Positions 54,185-63,836 of a DNA stretch of 64,000 nucleotides are shown piece after piece (position 1 is the first letter of the stretch; each line of letters begins with the position of its first letter). Origin of the DNA: Seminavis robusta (Eukaryota > Bacillariophyta > Bacillariophyceae > Naviculales > Naviculaceae); assembly GCA_903772945.1 (NCBI GenBank), contig CAICTM010000027.1:114382-178381 (forward strand), read 5' to 3'. The translations under genes were made by a program, and so were the position numbers. The notes under the pieces were generated by a model that ran no database searches, was not told the DNA's origin, and was given only the letters and a program-made list of their open reading frames with translations.

Positions 54185-54532
54185 ATTGACGATGTCTGAA
54201 CGGGTCGATAGATGAAAGAATGGGTCAACTGGAGCTCAAGTTGAGCCACCGAATTTATATTATATCTGCGATAGTATGAGTTATTGTGCTTGCAACTCCT
54301 GTGGCCAGGTCAGGATCACGAGGGCTGGGACTTTTTAGCCTTCACAACTGGTTCTAAAAGAGCCCTAAACCCCCGTAATCCAAGCCACTCGAACTACGTA
54401 ATGAAAGAGAGTTTTTGTGATGGAACTTTCATAAAAATACAGGAATTATATATATGTGCCACAAATCATATTCACGAGCCACGCACATCAATCGGAACTT
54501 GAGAGAAGAAATAAATTGGCATATTAGTCTAG
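54185..54532. other. Spacer between convergent genes
   Basis: The 3' flanks of the PARP gene (+) and the acidic orphan (-). It includes TTTATATTATAT at about 54252 and TTATATATATG at about 54446. I see no gene. Confidence 0.5.
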
Positions 54533-55264
54533 CTAGGAGGCAGCCACGGTAGATCTGGAGATATCTGACTTTCGAAACGAGAAACCCTTTTTGAACATGC
54601 TCCTGCCACTGGAACGAGTACTCTCGTCGATTTCAAAAGCCTGAGAATCGTAGTCACATTCTTGGGCATGTCGCCAGAGAGATTGTCTCGATCTCATGGC
54701 ACGTTTCTTGTTGTTGTTGGTTCGTTGTCGCTTGCCAAACCAAGAGGCTCTTGAGGGCTTTCCTTCCACGGGGGGATTGCTGCTGTTTGCAGCTGCTGCA
54801 ATAATGCGTTCGTCGTCTTCTGCTTCTGCTAATGGTATAGGAACTTCAATGGTGTTGTTGCCGACGGCGGTATCCTCTTCCTCGTCCCGACTTGCAGCCG
54901 TGCCAGTATCAGAGTCCTTTGCAGACTTGATCTCCTCCTCCTTCTTCTCCTCCTTCATATCCTCCTCCTTATCATCATGCGCCTCGACTGATTTCGCTTG
55001 CTCTTCCACTTGCACTGACTCTTGCACTTGACTGCGATCGGCTTCTTTCTCGTCCGAGAAGCAAAATGCCCGTTCCAAGATCTTCAATTCCATTTCGCCG
55101 CCACAAGGCACATCGGTAAAGCACAAGATTCGCTCCATCTCGGTCGTTGCCTTTTGAATCATCGCAATGGTAGGCAGGTTTGACAATGGAGGTTCTGTTC
55201 GTAATAAGAGCGGTTCCTTCCCTTGACAAGCAGGTGCACGTTGACGCAGCTTCCCCAACGACAT
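54533..55264 (-). CDS. Acidic disordered orphan protein
   Basis: A 243-residue single-exon protein from the ATG at 55264. A short folded-looking start (IAMIQKATTEMERILCFTDV, GGEMELKILERAFCFSDE) leads into a long acidic and lysine-rich stretch (about 75-130), with runs such as DKEEDMKEEKKEEE. The last 70 residues turn basic: SRASWFGKRQRTNNNKKR, RSRQSLWRHAQE and a Ser/Phe/Lys-rich end (SMFKKGFSFRKSDISRS). I do not recognise a domain. The ILCFTD and AFCFSDE segments repeat a [IL]x-C-F-[ST]-D pattern 25 residues apart, which may be a small internal duplication. No membrane helix or signal is present. Confidence 0.6.
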   Translation of the reverse strand: MSLGKLRQRAPACQGKEPLLLRTEPPLSNLPTIAMIQKATTEMERILCFTDVPCGGEMELKILERAFCFSDEKEADRSQVQESVQVEEQAKSVEAHDDKEEDMKEEKKEEEIKSAKDSDTGTAASRDEEEDTAVGNNTIEVPIPLAEAEDDERIIAAAANSSNPPVEGKPSRASWFGKRQRTNNNKKRAMRSRQSLWRHAQECDYDSQAFEIDESTRSSGRSMFKKGFSFRKSDISRSTVAAS

Positions 55265-56569
55265 GGAATTGGGCGAATGTTGCCCGCAACGGCTCTTGAT
55301 TGCCAGAAATAGAAAAAGTGACCAAAAATTTGGTTCATCCGTGGATACTTTTGAGTCGAGTCAAGTCCTCAGTCATGGATGGCGGCAAGTTGTGATCGCT
55401 ATCAAGCGTCTCCAGCAGATCTTTTCCAGTGAGATCCAAGCTTTTGAATTCCCGCCCAGGCTGGCGTGGTCCATTTTCGAAATTGTGATCATTCGAGCCA
55501 ACAAAAAGAAGAAAGGCACAATACATGTAATAATATACCCACCATACTAGTAGTCTACCAACAGCTCTACCAACCAGTCAGCCACCATGATGAGACAGCT
55601 CTACATGTTTTCCCAGTCAGTCATCAGCATCTCTGCCATCAAGATTCTCAGCATGAAAAAGCGCCAAGGAAACGAAGTAACTGCCCGTGGATGGAGTGGT
55701 CTGTGACCATGAAAAAAGGGGCACGAAAAGTACCAATGGTGGTTTGTTTCCAACTGCTGTCAACGACCGTGGAAAGATGTCCAAATGCACCCATGCTGGC
55801 CAGAAGCTTTTCCTCGATTCGAAAGAGCCGCTTTTGGGCTAATATTTGACTGTACATGTACTAGCAGGGAAGATGTTTGTTTGCTCCCCTACCGTACAGA
55901 AGAAAGGTAGAAGGTGGCTTATTGTGGGGAGGAAAAGAGGACAGAGATCTTGTCTTTTTGGCGGTGAGCACGCTTGGCTTCCCTGTTTTCATCCATGGCA
56001 ACAAGGGGAGTACCACTATGATAGCTCTCTAATACTTTAGTTCGTAATATCTGAAGATTTAAGCATTTTACTTAGCAAAGTGCTTTATGACACCAGCCTT
56101 GCAACTCGCGTCAAAGTGGTGTGGAAACCCCACGGATTGATCATGTAACTGCTCGGTTGCTACATGTATAGTGTAGCTAGCAGAGCCGCTAGCACCCAGA
56201 TGTTTGGCGAACTTCAATTGAGTCGTTTGCACACAGAGTTAGATTGTTGCAAAGCAAAGAGTAAACTGGAATAGGTGACGTTGCGGAGGAGGTTGATCAG
56301 ATCCCCAAGCGAAAGATTGCTGATCAGATAAATGTTATGGCTAAAGGGCTAATACAGGAAAGAAGCTAACCTCGAGCTCGATGTTGCCAGAAATGGTTGG
56401 GATTTGCTACGGAAGGCCAAGCCGACGCAATATTCGCTGCTGTAGAAACATGCAAATTGATCTTTATTTTGCTTAATGCATAGCTGGCTGGTCAATGACC
56501 TGGAGTTCCCCCATCCACCAAGGAACTTCTGTGGAAACAGTCCGTAAGAGTGCAGCCTAAGAGCGCATC
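55265..56569. other. Spacer
   Basis: A 1.3-kb stretch between two minus-strand genes, with no accepted gene. Short open frames around 55466-55857 lie on both strands and have no motif. Confidence 0.5.
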
Positions 56570-57211
56570 CTAATCCTTGCTGCTGCGGCGGCAGATTGGG
56601 TCTGGCTCAGGAGCCAAGCATAGGACAATGCTACATCCAAAATACAGAATGACTGCAGCTGTCATAAACCCAGAGGCATCGTTGAAGGAGCACTCCTTGT
56701 CATCCACAGTACAGAGATCTGACCCATAAAAGAGGAAGGAAATTCCACCAAAAGCCCATGCTAGGAAGAAGGCAATGCCCTCCAAAACTCGAGCACAGCA
56801 AATCTCACAGCACAGCCATTCAAAAGTGACCATGACTCCGGCAATGAATCCAGCACAAATGGATACGATCAAGCATGTTCTTCCTGCCAAAATCATCTCA
56901 TCTTCGGTACTGAAGACCGTGTCTTGGCAGGTCCCCCCATTAGTAATACTGTCTTGAAAGAAGAATCCCCAGGTGGATCCACTTGCTTCATCATCAACTT
57001 TGACGAGCTCGCAAGACATTGCAGTTAGAATTGACAAGGCAAGCTGTTGTTGGAATGAAAGAAGATGGAGGGAGTGTGTGTGAGAGGGTGAAAGATACAG
57101 ATCCACTGCATTCGAAATATCAAGAAATAGAATGACTTGACTCACCGCAATGGTTGTTGCACCAACAATTAGGAGGCGAGAAATGTTTCCAAGGGCTTGG
57201 CACAATCCCAT
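56570..57211 (-). CDS. Small four-helix membrane protein
   Basis: Two exons, 57211-57146 (22 codons) and 57043-56570; the 102-bp intron (donor GTGAGT, acceptor CAACAACAG) joins LLIVGATTIA to LALSILTAMSCEL and makes one continuous helix. The product has about 179 residues. Helices lie at about 12-35, 75-98 (CLIVSICAGFIAGVMVTF), 105-130 (LEGIAFFLAWAFGGISFLFY) and 145-168 (GFMTAAVILYFGCSIVLCL). Cysteines flank the helices (SDLCTVDDKECSFND between helices three and four) and may pair in an outside loop. The layout is like MARVEL/claudin-type tetraspan proteins in general shape, but no signature motif is seen. A read-through of the intron also keeps an open frame, so an automated single-exon call would be 34 residues too long. 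Confidence 0.72.
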   Translation of the reverse strand: MGLCQALGNISRLLIVGATTIAVSQVILFLDISNAVDLYLSPSHTHSLHLLSFQQQLALSILTAMSCELVKVDDEASGSTWGFFFQDSITNGGTCQDTVFSTEDEMILAGRTCLIVSICAGFIAGVMVTFEWLCCEICCARVLEGIAFFLAWAFGGISFLFYGSDLCTVDDKECSFNDASGFMTAAVILYFGCSIVLCLAPEPDPICRRSSKD

Positions 57212-57721
57212 GATTATTGATTGGGTTTGGTAGAACGTGGAGCGTAGAAAATGAAGCTTGAGCTGATGAAATTGAAATGTGGACCCGTGAGATTTGCCAC
57301 AGAAGAAGATTTGTGGGAAAAGGATCGATTGATAATTGATGCGGATGCTTCCAAAAAGTGTGTGTTGTTTTGGCTTTGTTTTTTGGCTTTGGAGTTTGTG
57401 AGAAGGTGATCAGGCTTGAAAACCCCACAACAGTGCATGGTTTGGTACCGGTACACGCTTTCTGGATTCCTGCATGTTCGCTGGTGCTCGCCATCGTGGT
57501 GTAAAGTCACCTTCCGTGAAAGCCTGCTAAACTAACTGGGGTGCAAAGATCCAGTTCAGTCGGGGATACTGTACTTGGAATGGTGTGCTTTATCCCGCAC
57601 CAAAGTTTATTCCGGATACCGCACATCACCCTCACAAAAGATCGGCCATAGCATACAAAAGATCGGCCATAATAGATAGTCGTACTCCTGTATCACAGAG
57701 CACAGCCATGCATGAATCGCA
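57212..57721. other. Divergent spacer
   Basis: It holds the promoters of the four-helix protein (-) and the large fusion gene (+). GATCGGCCATA is repeated at about 57640 and 57662. A TGA two codons before 57722 closes the frame upstream of the fusion protein. Confidence 0.5.
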
Positions 57722-60700
57722 ATGACTACCAGCGAGAAGGACCGTGATTTTGATCCATTGGACGGCTGCGTGTGGCCTGATCCCAATCCTGTTTCCCATG
57801 GCAATTGTCAGAATGGATTGCTGTTGAACGATGTGTCTGGGCTGAGTGAGACTTTGGTGAGCCGCATTTTCTTTCCCAAGACGACCGCAGACGTGGAGAG
57901 TGTTCTGAAGCAAGCTCTAGATGACGACAAGCGAATTGGCATTCGAGGAACTCAGCACAGCATGGGTGGACAGTCGTTGCAGCGAGATGGGTATATCTTG
58001 GATATGAAGTACTTGGATCACTACCAATATTCCGCACAACCAGAACAAGAAGAAGAAGACGTCATCACGGTCGGTACTGGATGCACCTGGGCCACTGTCA
58101 TTCGAGCACTCAATCCGCACGGAAAGTCTCCGTGTGTCCTACAGAGCTACTGCAACTTTAGTGTGGGTGGAACTTTGAGTGTCAATGCACACGGGATTAC
58201 CTCGGACGACACCATGGCATCCTGTGTCAGATCCTTTGTCTTGGTACACTATGATGACGCGCAAGAAGGAATGGTACGCACTACCCTTTGCACACCCCAA
58301 CATGAATTGTTCTCGCTCGCATTGGGGGGATACGGACTCTTTGGAGTCATTACCGAAGTGACCTTGGCCGTCACGGACAATAGCGATTTGATTCTGGATT
58401 CTCTCAAGAGTCTCAAAGTCACACCACCAGAGGCATCTAATGCAGATCCAGACGACCCACGTTCCGAATTTGAGCGAATTTGGGATGCGTGTCGAGAGGA
58501 TCCCTCGGTAGATATTAAATTGGCACGGCTCAATATCCTCACGCTCGAGACCGCGTCCTTGTATGTATTTCGCAAAGACGGATTGCCCGTGGCGTCTCGA
58601 CTGCCCATGCGGCCCAAGGAAATATCCGCCGTGGGGCGACTTCTCTACAAGTGGGCATTGCCACTGCTCAAAGACTACCGGCAGTACCGAGAAGAAACCC
58701 AAGGACAAGCCATCGACATGCCACCTCACAACCACGAGACGACACGAAATGAAGTTTTGTGGGAGAGTGCCACGCCCTTGTCCAAATTGTACACTCCGTT
58801 CATGGTGGCACACGACAGTTTTGTACTCCAAGAATTCTTTGTGCCGCAGGATCAATTCCAGCCGTGGATCCAACAAGCACGGCCCATTTTTCAAGAGATA
58901 GATGCCTACCAAAAACAGGGAACGGACCAAGTTCCTCCGCAGTCTTTGGTATTGCTGAATACGACAATTCGCTACGTCAACCAGGATGCCATCACTGCCC
59001 TGCCCTACAGTTATTCTCATCATCATCATCATCATCAAAAAGGCTGCTATGCCTTTGTCTTGTACTATCGCATCCGCAAAACTCCCCCGGTGGAACTGGA
59101 TCTGGGAAACTTTCACAATCGTCTGGCGGAAATTGCAGTTGGCATGGGTGGAACCTTTTATCTGCCGTATCGGAAATGCTACGACAGCAATCTTCTGAGG
59201 CAAGCGTATCCCCAAATTGAAGCATTTGCCAAGAAAAAGGAACTACATGATCCTAGGGGAATCTTTAGCAACGCTTGGTTTGAACACTATTTGCTGCCCA
59301 TGTGCAGTGCAGAGTTCCAAGCGAAATGGACACAAGACACAAGCAAGGAGAATACTCCGGAGCAGCCGGACAATAACGTGGTCACTACCGATGCCATGGC
59401 AGAGGAAGATTTCGTGAAGGCCTTGCCTCGAAACGACGACCCCGACCTGACGCGCCGCAGCAACTCGTTTCGCAAGCTACTTCGGAACCGTAGCTTGCTC
59501 AAACAGTTTGAGCAGGAGTTCCTGGTCCATGTGTTCCACATTGCCAGCCCGGCTGATGTCACACGCATCATGGCGCATGCTGCGGCGGATCCTCGAAACC
59601 GTGATGATGCCGATATCTACAAAGTTGTTTACGATTACTTCCAGAAAGAATCATCCCCGGTGACAAAGGCGCAGCGTGGGTGGCGAGGAATTCGGCAATT
59701 GTGTCGTCAAAAGGCAGAATTGACGCACCAAACGGCTGCCATGCTCCATCGTCTCGGATTGTTGGGTTGTATTCGAAGCTACGTGTCTTTGGGTGATCAT
59801 GGCAAGACTGTCAGGTCGTTCCAGGAAGCGCAAGTATTTGCAAGTGATTATCAAGTGTGGATTGCGCACAAGTTCGAGCCTGACGATGAAACTTCGTTAA
59901 ACGTTGTCCTGGAGAGATGTGGCATGGATCCTGTAGGAGAGAAAGTCCCATTTGACTATCTGGAAGACGAACCCAGCGAGAAACTGAGCGTCATTCCCTC
60001 TGGAGTAGTGGACTTGGTAACCATCAATCAAGGCCTCCACCACATGCCACCATCCAAGCTGTACGGAGTCCTCTCGGAAGTTTACCGAATGCTGGCTCCA
60101 GGCGGGTTGTTTATTTTTCGAGAACACGATCTACGGCTAGAGCCATCTTCGACCTCGGGCACAAATACTGATGTTGCGATGTTGGACATGGCTCACAGCA
60201 TATTCAATGCTGTCACGGGTGTTTCTCCGGATGATGAAGCCTCGGAAATCAGGGCCTTCAGGCCATTGACTGAGTGGCGCGATCTTTGTAGAAGGACGGG
60301 CTTTGTCGATACTATGCTATACGGTCTAGAAGTAGGAGATTGTACGTACGATTTTATGCTGTGTTTCCGCAAAGAAGGCAACCCAGAAACCATCCAGCGC
60401 CCAGCAGATTTCTTTTCCTCCCAGACCAAACGGATGGATCCTCCCGAGCTGCCGATCTTTGGCGCTGTTCGCACCTTGCTCTCTCAAGTACCGGCCTTCG
60501 TGGGCATATATGCCGCTGACGGGGTCAACCTGCTTCTGGCCAATCTGCCGAGGCTCCGAAGCGCTATAGATCAGTTCATTCTTTGCGATTTGCCAGAGGC
60601 TCTGCAAGCTGATGCTCGATGCCAGGAATTCTTGGAAACAGAACAGTTTCTTGAGATTCCCAAAAAGATCCACGGGCTCTTTGTGTTGTTCGTCAATAAG

Positions 60701-62863
60701 CTACAAGAGTTGGGAACTGGAGCCAAGTCGCTTCTCGATGCCGGACAAGTTCGTCAGATATCAAATATTGCGGGACTCCTGTCAATGAAAGAAGTGTGGC
60801 TCATTCTCCCGACGATAAAGCGCCGATCCGTTCAAACACCGGAGGCTGTCGAACGCGTGGAGCAGATGGTTCTAGAGTTCGTTGAGGAAAACATACCAAT
60901 GCTACTTCAAGTTGGGGAAAGCAAGCAAGAACCTGACGCCCCGGCAAACGAGAATGCTGCGTCTCCCGGCTCGCCTGAAGCCGACGAATCCGTCACGGCG
61001 GAAGAGGTTATGCTTATGATTGAAACTCTTCAATCGGAAATACCAGGCATTTTGGATCCCAAAGTCGTCCTTCCGAACAGCGGTTTCACGCTGACCCAAC
61101 AATCTGCCTTGGTGGGAGCTTCGGCCTCATCTGACCTGCATGCGTTTGCGGAGAGGGTGGCTTGGCTGCATGACAGGTCTTCCTTTACTGAGCTTCGCGA
61201 CGCCCTCGTAGGACCGAATCAAAGCGTGCTTCAGACCAAGCATTTGCCGACCAAGGATCGGCTCTTGTCGCCTCAGCATCCGTGGCATCGGTCTATGATC
61301 GCATTTTTCAAAGGACCGAGAGTTATCCTCAACCAATCCACATTGTTCGGTGTTCGTATGGTGGGACTTTCCGACTTCATTGATGTATACAACGAAGCCA
61401 AAACTCTTGCGCAGCGAGAACAAGCCCGCCGGGCAGAAAATGCATCCGGTCTTTCATCTGATGCTGTCGCTGTATTGCAATTCCTCACCAAGGAAGTCTC
61501 CTCGGATGAGCACATCAAGGAAGTATCTATTCGGTTTGATGCCGGTGGATCACATGGCTCACGCGACCTGTTTGATGTTGGTGAAATCCTTTTTGCCTCG
61601 TTTGGGTACAGCAGCCTCACGAGCAAGCCAAGCGACGTTACGAATGAACTAAAGGATCTCCAGCGGTCACTCGCTCTGGGGCGGCGATCTGCAAGTGGTG
61701 CCGGGAATCCAATTGTGACGAGCTTGATGGAGGAACCCCATGCCGGTCGTCCAGGTTGGCTGCCGGTGCGAGAAGAGATACTCAAGGGATTTCGAAACCG
61801 TGGAAATGCCACCCAGGCGGGAGACTCGGCGAGAAGGTTCGTTGTTAAAGCCGGTACGCTTGGCATGGCTGGATCCAACAATCTCAAGGTGCAGTACCGC
61901 CCATTGTGGACATCTGTCCCAGCCGGCGATGTGGCCAATCTGTGTCAGTTTGCACAAGGAGCCAACTTGGTGGATCCCACTTTCCACGCCAATGACGGAC
62001 ACTACATGTGGTTCAAGCTTCCGGAATGGATGCAGGTCGAAGTCATTTCCAAGTTGGCAACGAGTCTTGATCATACTCCTTGGTACTACTTTCCTTTCTC
62101 GGAGTTCATGGCAAACTACTTTCGCGTCTTGCTGCAGGTCTGCCTCATTGTCTCCAAGGAGTACGGTCTTGTGACGGCATATGCAAGCGTCCCGTTCTTC
62201 TACGACCTTGTTCCAGGCATCATCATGTCGGCCTTGTTTGCGCAGCTTCAGGCACTTGCCGTTCCCATCACAAAAGCACTAGAACCACCGAATGAGGCCG
62301 TCATGGTGGAAGAAATTCTGTTCCTGATGCCCTTCGACAGTTCTTCTCATCTTCATGAGAGTCCGCAGTCACTGCTCAAGAGGTTGGTGGATAGCCGGAT
62401 CCGCAGCGCTCATCTCATCTGTAAACCCATCAGCAATAAGGGTGGAATGGGACTTTATCGAATGGTGGTTCCAACGTACAAGGCCATGGGTGAGATTCTG
62501 GTCCAAATGGCACTTGCATTGCCTTCTGCGCGTTTGTTGCAAATCAGCAACCAGCAAGTCGTTCAAGTCCTGTTGGCAGTGTCCTTGGAAGAAGAAGAAG
62601 AAGAAGGAAGACCACTAGCAGCAGGGAACAACGACACTGTGGATTCGACAGTCCGCAAGATCAACAACGTGGAAGGATTGGAGGTTGTGATGCGCTTCCA
62701 GTACCCCGCCGACAACATTGCTCGACGTCTCGAGGGCGAAACCAAGGCACGAGAAGTGCACTTGGCAGTCAAGGCACAGGTCTGCCAGTTGCTGACCCTG
62801 CTTCACATGGTGTCGTGGAACGACCGCATTACCGTGAAGCAAATCTACGATTTTTGGGCTTAG
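57722..62863 (+). CDS. FAD-linked oxidase, methyltransferase and unassigned C-terminal region in one protein
   Basis: A 1713-residue single-exon protein; an in-frame TGA just before the ATG fixes the start. Residues about 45-225 are an FAD-binding PCMH-type domain (IRGTQHSMGGQSL, VGTGCTWATVIRAL, NFSVGGTLSVNAHGITSDD, LGGYGLFGVITEVTL). The following part to about 530 matches sugar-lactone oxidases in its ending (FYLPYRKCYD, HDPRGIFSNAWFEHYL). A linker leads to a class I SAM methyltransferase at about 650-886: motif I is diverged (SYVSLGDHGKTV), but VVDLVTINQGLHHM, YRMLAPGGLFIFREHD and the final strand are standard. From about 900 to 1713 I recognise nothing. That region includes TPWYYFPFSEFMANYF and LVPGIIMSALFAQLQALAV, which could be membrane helices. 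A linked oxidation and methylation of one small molecule is the natural guess; substrate and localisation are unknown. A CATCAT run at 59019 encodes six histidines. Confidence 0.85.
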   Translation: MTTSEKDRDFDPLDGCVWPDPNPVSHGNCQNGLLLNDVSGLSETLVSRIFFPKTTADVESVLKQALDDDKRIGIRGTQHSMGGQSLQRDGYILDMKYLDHYQYSAQPEQEEEDVITVGTGCTWATVIRALNPHGKSPCVLQSYCNFSVGGTLSVNAHGITSDDTMASCVRSFVLVHYDDAQEGMVRTTLCTPQHELFSLALGGYGLFGVITEVTLAVTDNSDLILDSLKSLKVTPPEASNADPDDPRSEFERIWDACREDPSVDIKLARLNILTLETASLYVFRKDGLPVASRLPMRPKEISAVGRLLYKWALPLLKDYRQYREETQGQAIDMPPHNHETTRNEVLWESATPLSKLYTPFMVAHDSFVLQEFFVPQDQFQPWIQQARPIFQEIDAYQKQGTDQVPPQSLVLLNTTIRYVNQDAITALPYSYSHHHHHHQKGCYAFVLYYRIRKTPPVELDLGNFHNRLAEIAVGMGGTFYLPYRKCYDSNLLRQAYPQIEAFAKKKELHDPRGIFSNAWFEHYLLPMCSAEFQAKWTQDTSKENTPEQPDNNVVTTDAMAEEDFVKALPRNDDPDLTRRSNSFRKLLRNRSLLKQFEQEFLVHVFHIASPADVTRIMAHAAADPRNRDDADIYKVVYDYFQKESSPVTKAQRGWRGIRQLCRQKAELTHQTAAMLHRLGLLGCIRSYVSLGDHGKTVRSFQEAQVFASDYQVWIAHKFEPDDETSLNVVLERCGMDPVGEKVPFDYLEDEPSEKLSVIPSGVVDLVTINQGLHHMPPSKLYGVLSEVYRMLAPGGLFIFREHDLRLEPSSTSGTNTDVAMLDMAHSIFNAVTGVSPDDEASEIRAFRPLTEWRDLCRRTGFVDTMLYGLEVGDCTYDFMLCFRKEGNPETIQRPADFFSSQTKRMDPPELPIFGAVRTLLSQVPAFVGIYAADGVNLLLANLPRLRSAIDQFILCDLPEALQADARCQEFLETEQFLEIPKKIHGLFVLFVNKLQELGTGAKSLLDAGQVRQISNIAGLLSMKEVWLILPTIKRRSVQTPEAVERVEQMVLEFVEENIPMLLQVGESKQEPDAPANENAASPGSPEADESVTAEEVMLMIETLQSEIPGILDPKVVLPNSGFTLTQQSALVGASASSDLHAFAERVAWLHDRSSFTELRDALVGPNQSVLQTKHLPTKDRLLSPQHPWHRSMIAFFKGPRVILNQSTLFGVRMVGLSDFIDVYNEAKTLAQREQARRAENASGLSSDAVAVLQFLTKEVSSDEHIKEVSIRFDAGGSHGSRDLFDVGEILFASFGYSSLTSKPSDVTNELKDLQRSLALGRRSASGAGNPIVTSLMEEPHAGRPGWLPVREEILKGFRNRGNATQAGDSARRFVVKAGTLGMAGSNNLKVQYRPLWTSVPAGDVANLCQFAQGANLVDPTFHANDGHYMWFKLPEWMQVEVISKLATSLDHTPWYYFPFSEFMANYFRVLLQVCLIVSKEYGLVTAYASVPFFYDLVPGIIMSALFAQLQALAVPITKALEPPNEAVMVEEILFLMPFDSSSHLHESPQSLLKRLVDSRIRSAHLICKPISNKGGMGLYRMVVPTYKAMGEILVQMALALPSARLLQISNQQVVQVLLAVSLEEEEEEGRPLAAGNNDTVDSTVRKINNVEGLEVVMRFQYPADNIARRLEGETKAREVHLAVKAQVCQLLTLLHMVSWNDRITVKQIYDFWA

Positions 62864-63050
62864 CTACGACAAGCTCACTATAGCCCAGTGAGTACAACAG
62901 TACAACCTATGGACTTAGTTCATTCACTTTTGCAACGATCGTAGTGCACTAGCTAGCCATATGTTGCCTCCAATCATGCGGTTGGACCAGCTCGAGCATT
63001 GCTCCTGTCCTTGCTTGGCTCAACTTGAATAACCAAGATGCTATGCTGAA
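62864..63050. other. 3' flank of the fusion gene
   Basis: Nothing gene-like is seen between the stop and the first tandem repeat. Confidence 0.5.
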
Positions 63051-63189
63051 ATAACCTCGGCAGTCTTGCTGCCAGAGCCCTCACCCCCTTTAATTACCTC
63101 GGCAGTCTATCTGCCTGAGCCCTCTACCCCTTTAATGGCAAATAACCTCGGCAGTCTATCTGCCTGAGCCCTCTACCCCTTTAATGGCA
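63051..63189. repeat. Three tandem units of about 42-49 bp
   Basis: Each unit starts A[AT][TA]ACCTCGGCAGTCT and runs through CTGCCTGAGCCCTCTACCCC to CTTTAATGGCA. Unit 1 (63051-63092) is diverged and shorter; units 2 (63093-63140) and 3 (63141-63189) are almost identical. Each unit contains an imperfect inverted repeat, CTCGGCAG and CTGCC(T)GAG, around a 5-nt loop. Confidence 0.85.
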
Positions 63190-63194
63190 AATAT

Positions 63195-63262
63195 TCTGTC
63201 TGTGGGATCCCCTTGTTTTGTGTCTGTGGGACCCCCCTCATTTCCTGTCTTTGGGATCCCCT
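63195..63262. repeat. Three tandem units of about 24 bp
   Basis: CTGTCTGTGGGATCCCC, GTGTCTGTGGGACCCCCC and CTGTCTTTGGGATCCCC follow one another. The GGGATCCC core is itself palindromic. Confidence 0.8.
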
Positions 63263-63478
63263 ATTCCGGTGAAGCCAGGGTATAAGGATAGAGATAATAT
63301 AAGCTGGCAAAACTGGAAATTGAAGGTTCAATAAAAATTTAGGGGTAGGAATATATCAATGTAATTTAAGGTTAGTGCACTCAGCACAAAAACACAATAA
63401 GCCAGCAAGTGTTGTAAATCTAGAGTTACACGATCGAATGATAGCTGTAAACTATGGGTTAGCCCATGGCAACGCCAA

Positions 63479-63592
63479 GACTAGCTTAATATAAAACAGA
63501 AGGTTACAATGAGGGAATGATAGTGGGCGGCAACACCCGACGTGTCGTCAGGGCTAGCTTAAATAAAAAAGAAGGTTATAATGAGGGAATGC
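63479..63592. repeat. Direct repeat of about 40 bp, period about 74
   Basis: The phrase GCTAGCTTAA followed by an A-rich run, AGAAGGTTACAATGAGGGAATG, occurs at about 63482-63520, and again with TTATAA for TTACAA at about 63554-63592. The spacer between them has GGCGGCAACACCCGACGTGT. Confidence 0.75.
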
Positions 63593-63597
63593 AATAC

Positions 63598-63836
63598 ACG
63601 GCTCTTAGCCTTATTCGCGACTCGATCCTAGATAGGGTCTGAGTTCGACTCATGACGTAGTCCTTCGCGAATAGTCATTGGAGACAGAATTCTCAATGAC
63701 CGCTCTAGTCATATACCACGGCTCTTAGCCTTATTCGCGACTCGATCCTAGATAGGGTCTGAGTTCGACTCATGACGTAGTCCTTCGCGAATAGTCATTG
63801 AGACAGATTCTCAATGACCGCTCTCTAGTCATACTA
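63598..63836. repeat. Two tandem units of 120 and 119 bp with foldback structure
   Basis: The units 63598-63717 and 63718-63836 are identical apart from small indels near the end. Inside each, TTATTCGCGACT pairs with AGTC, two bases, and TCGCGAATA further on, enclosing TGAGTTCGACTCA, itself a hairpin. GTCATTGAGA in unit 2 pairs with TCTCAATGAC in a 10-bp stem; unit 1 has an extra G and an extra A in that arm. No coding potential is seen. It could be a structured non-coding RNA pair or part of a mobile element that continues beyond the window. Confidence 0.85.

Noticed and set aside
59019-59036. CAT repeat encoding a six-histidine run
   Set aside because: A natural microsatellite inside the oxidase domain; nothing else suggests a vector or a tag.
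58139-59215. Minus-strand frame of 358 codons
   Set aside because: Complement of the FAD-oxidase domain, no independent motif.
63601-63660. GAGTTCGACTC as a tRNA T arm
   Set aside because: The 5-bp stem around a 7-nt loop fails and no acceptor stem matches; it is better seen as a short hairpin in the 120-bp unit.
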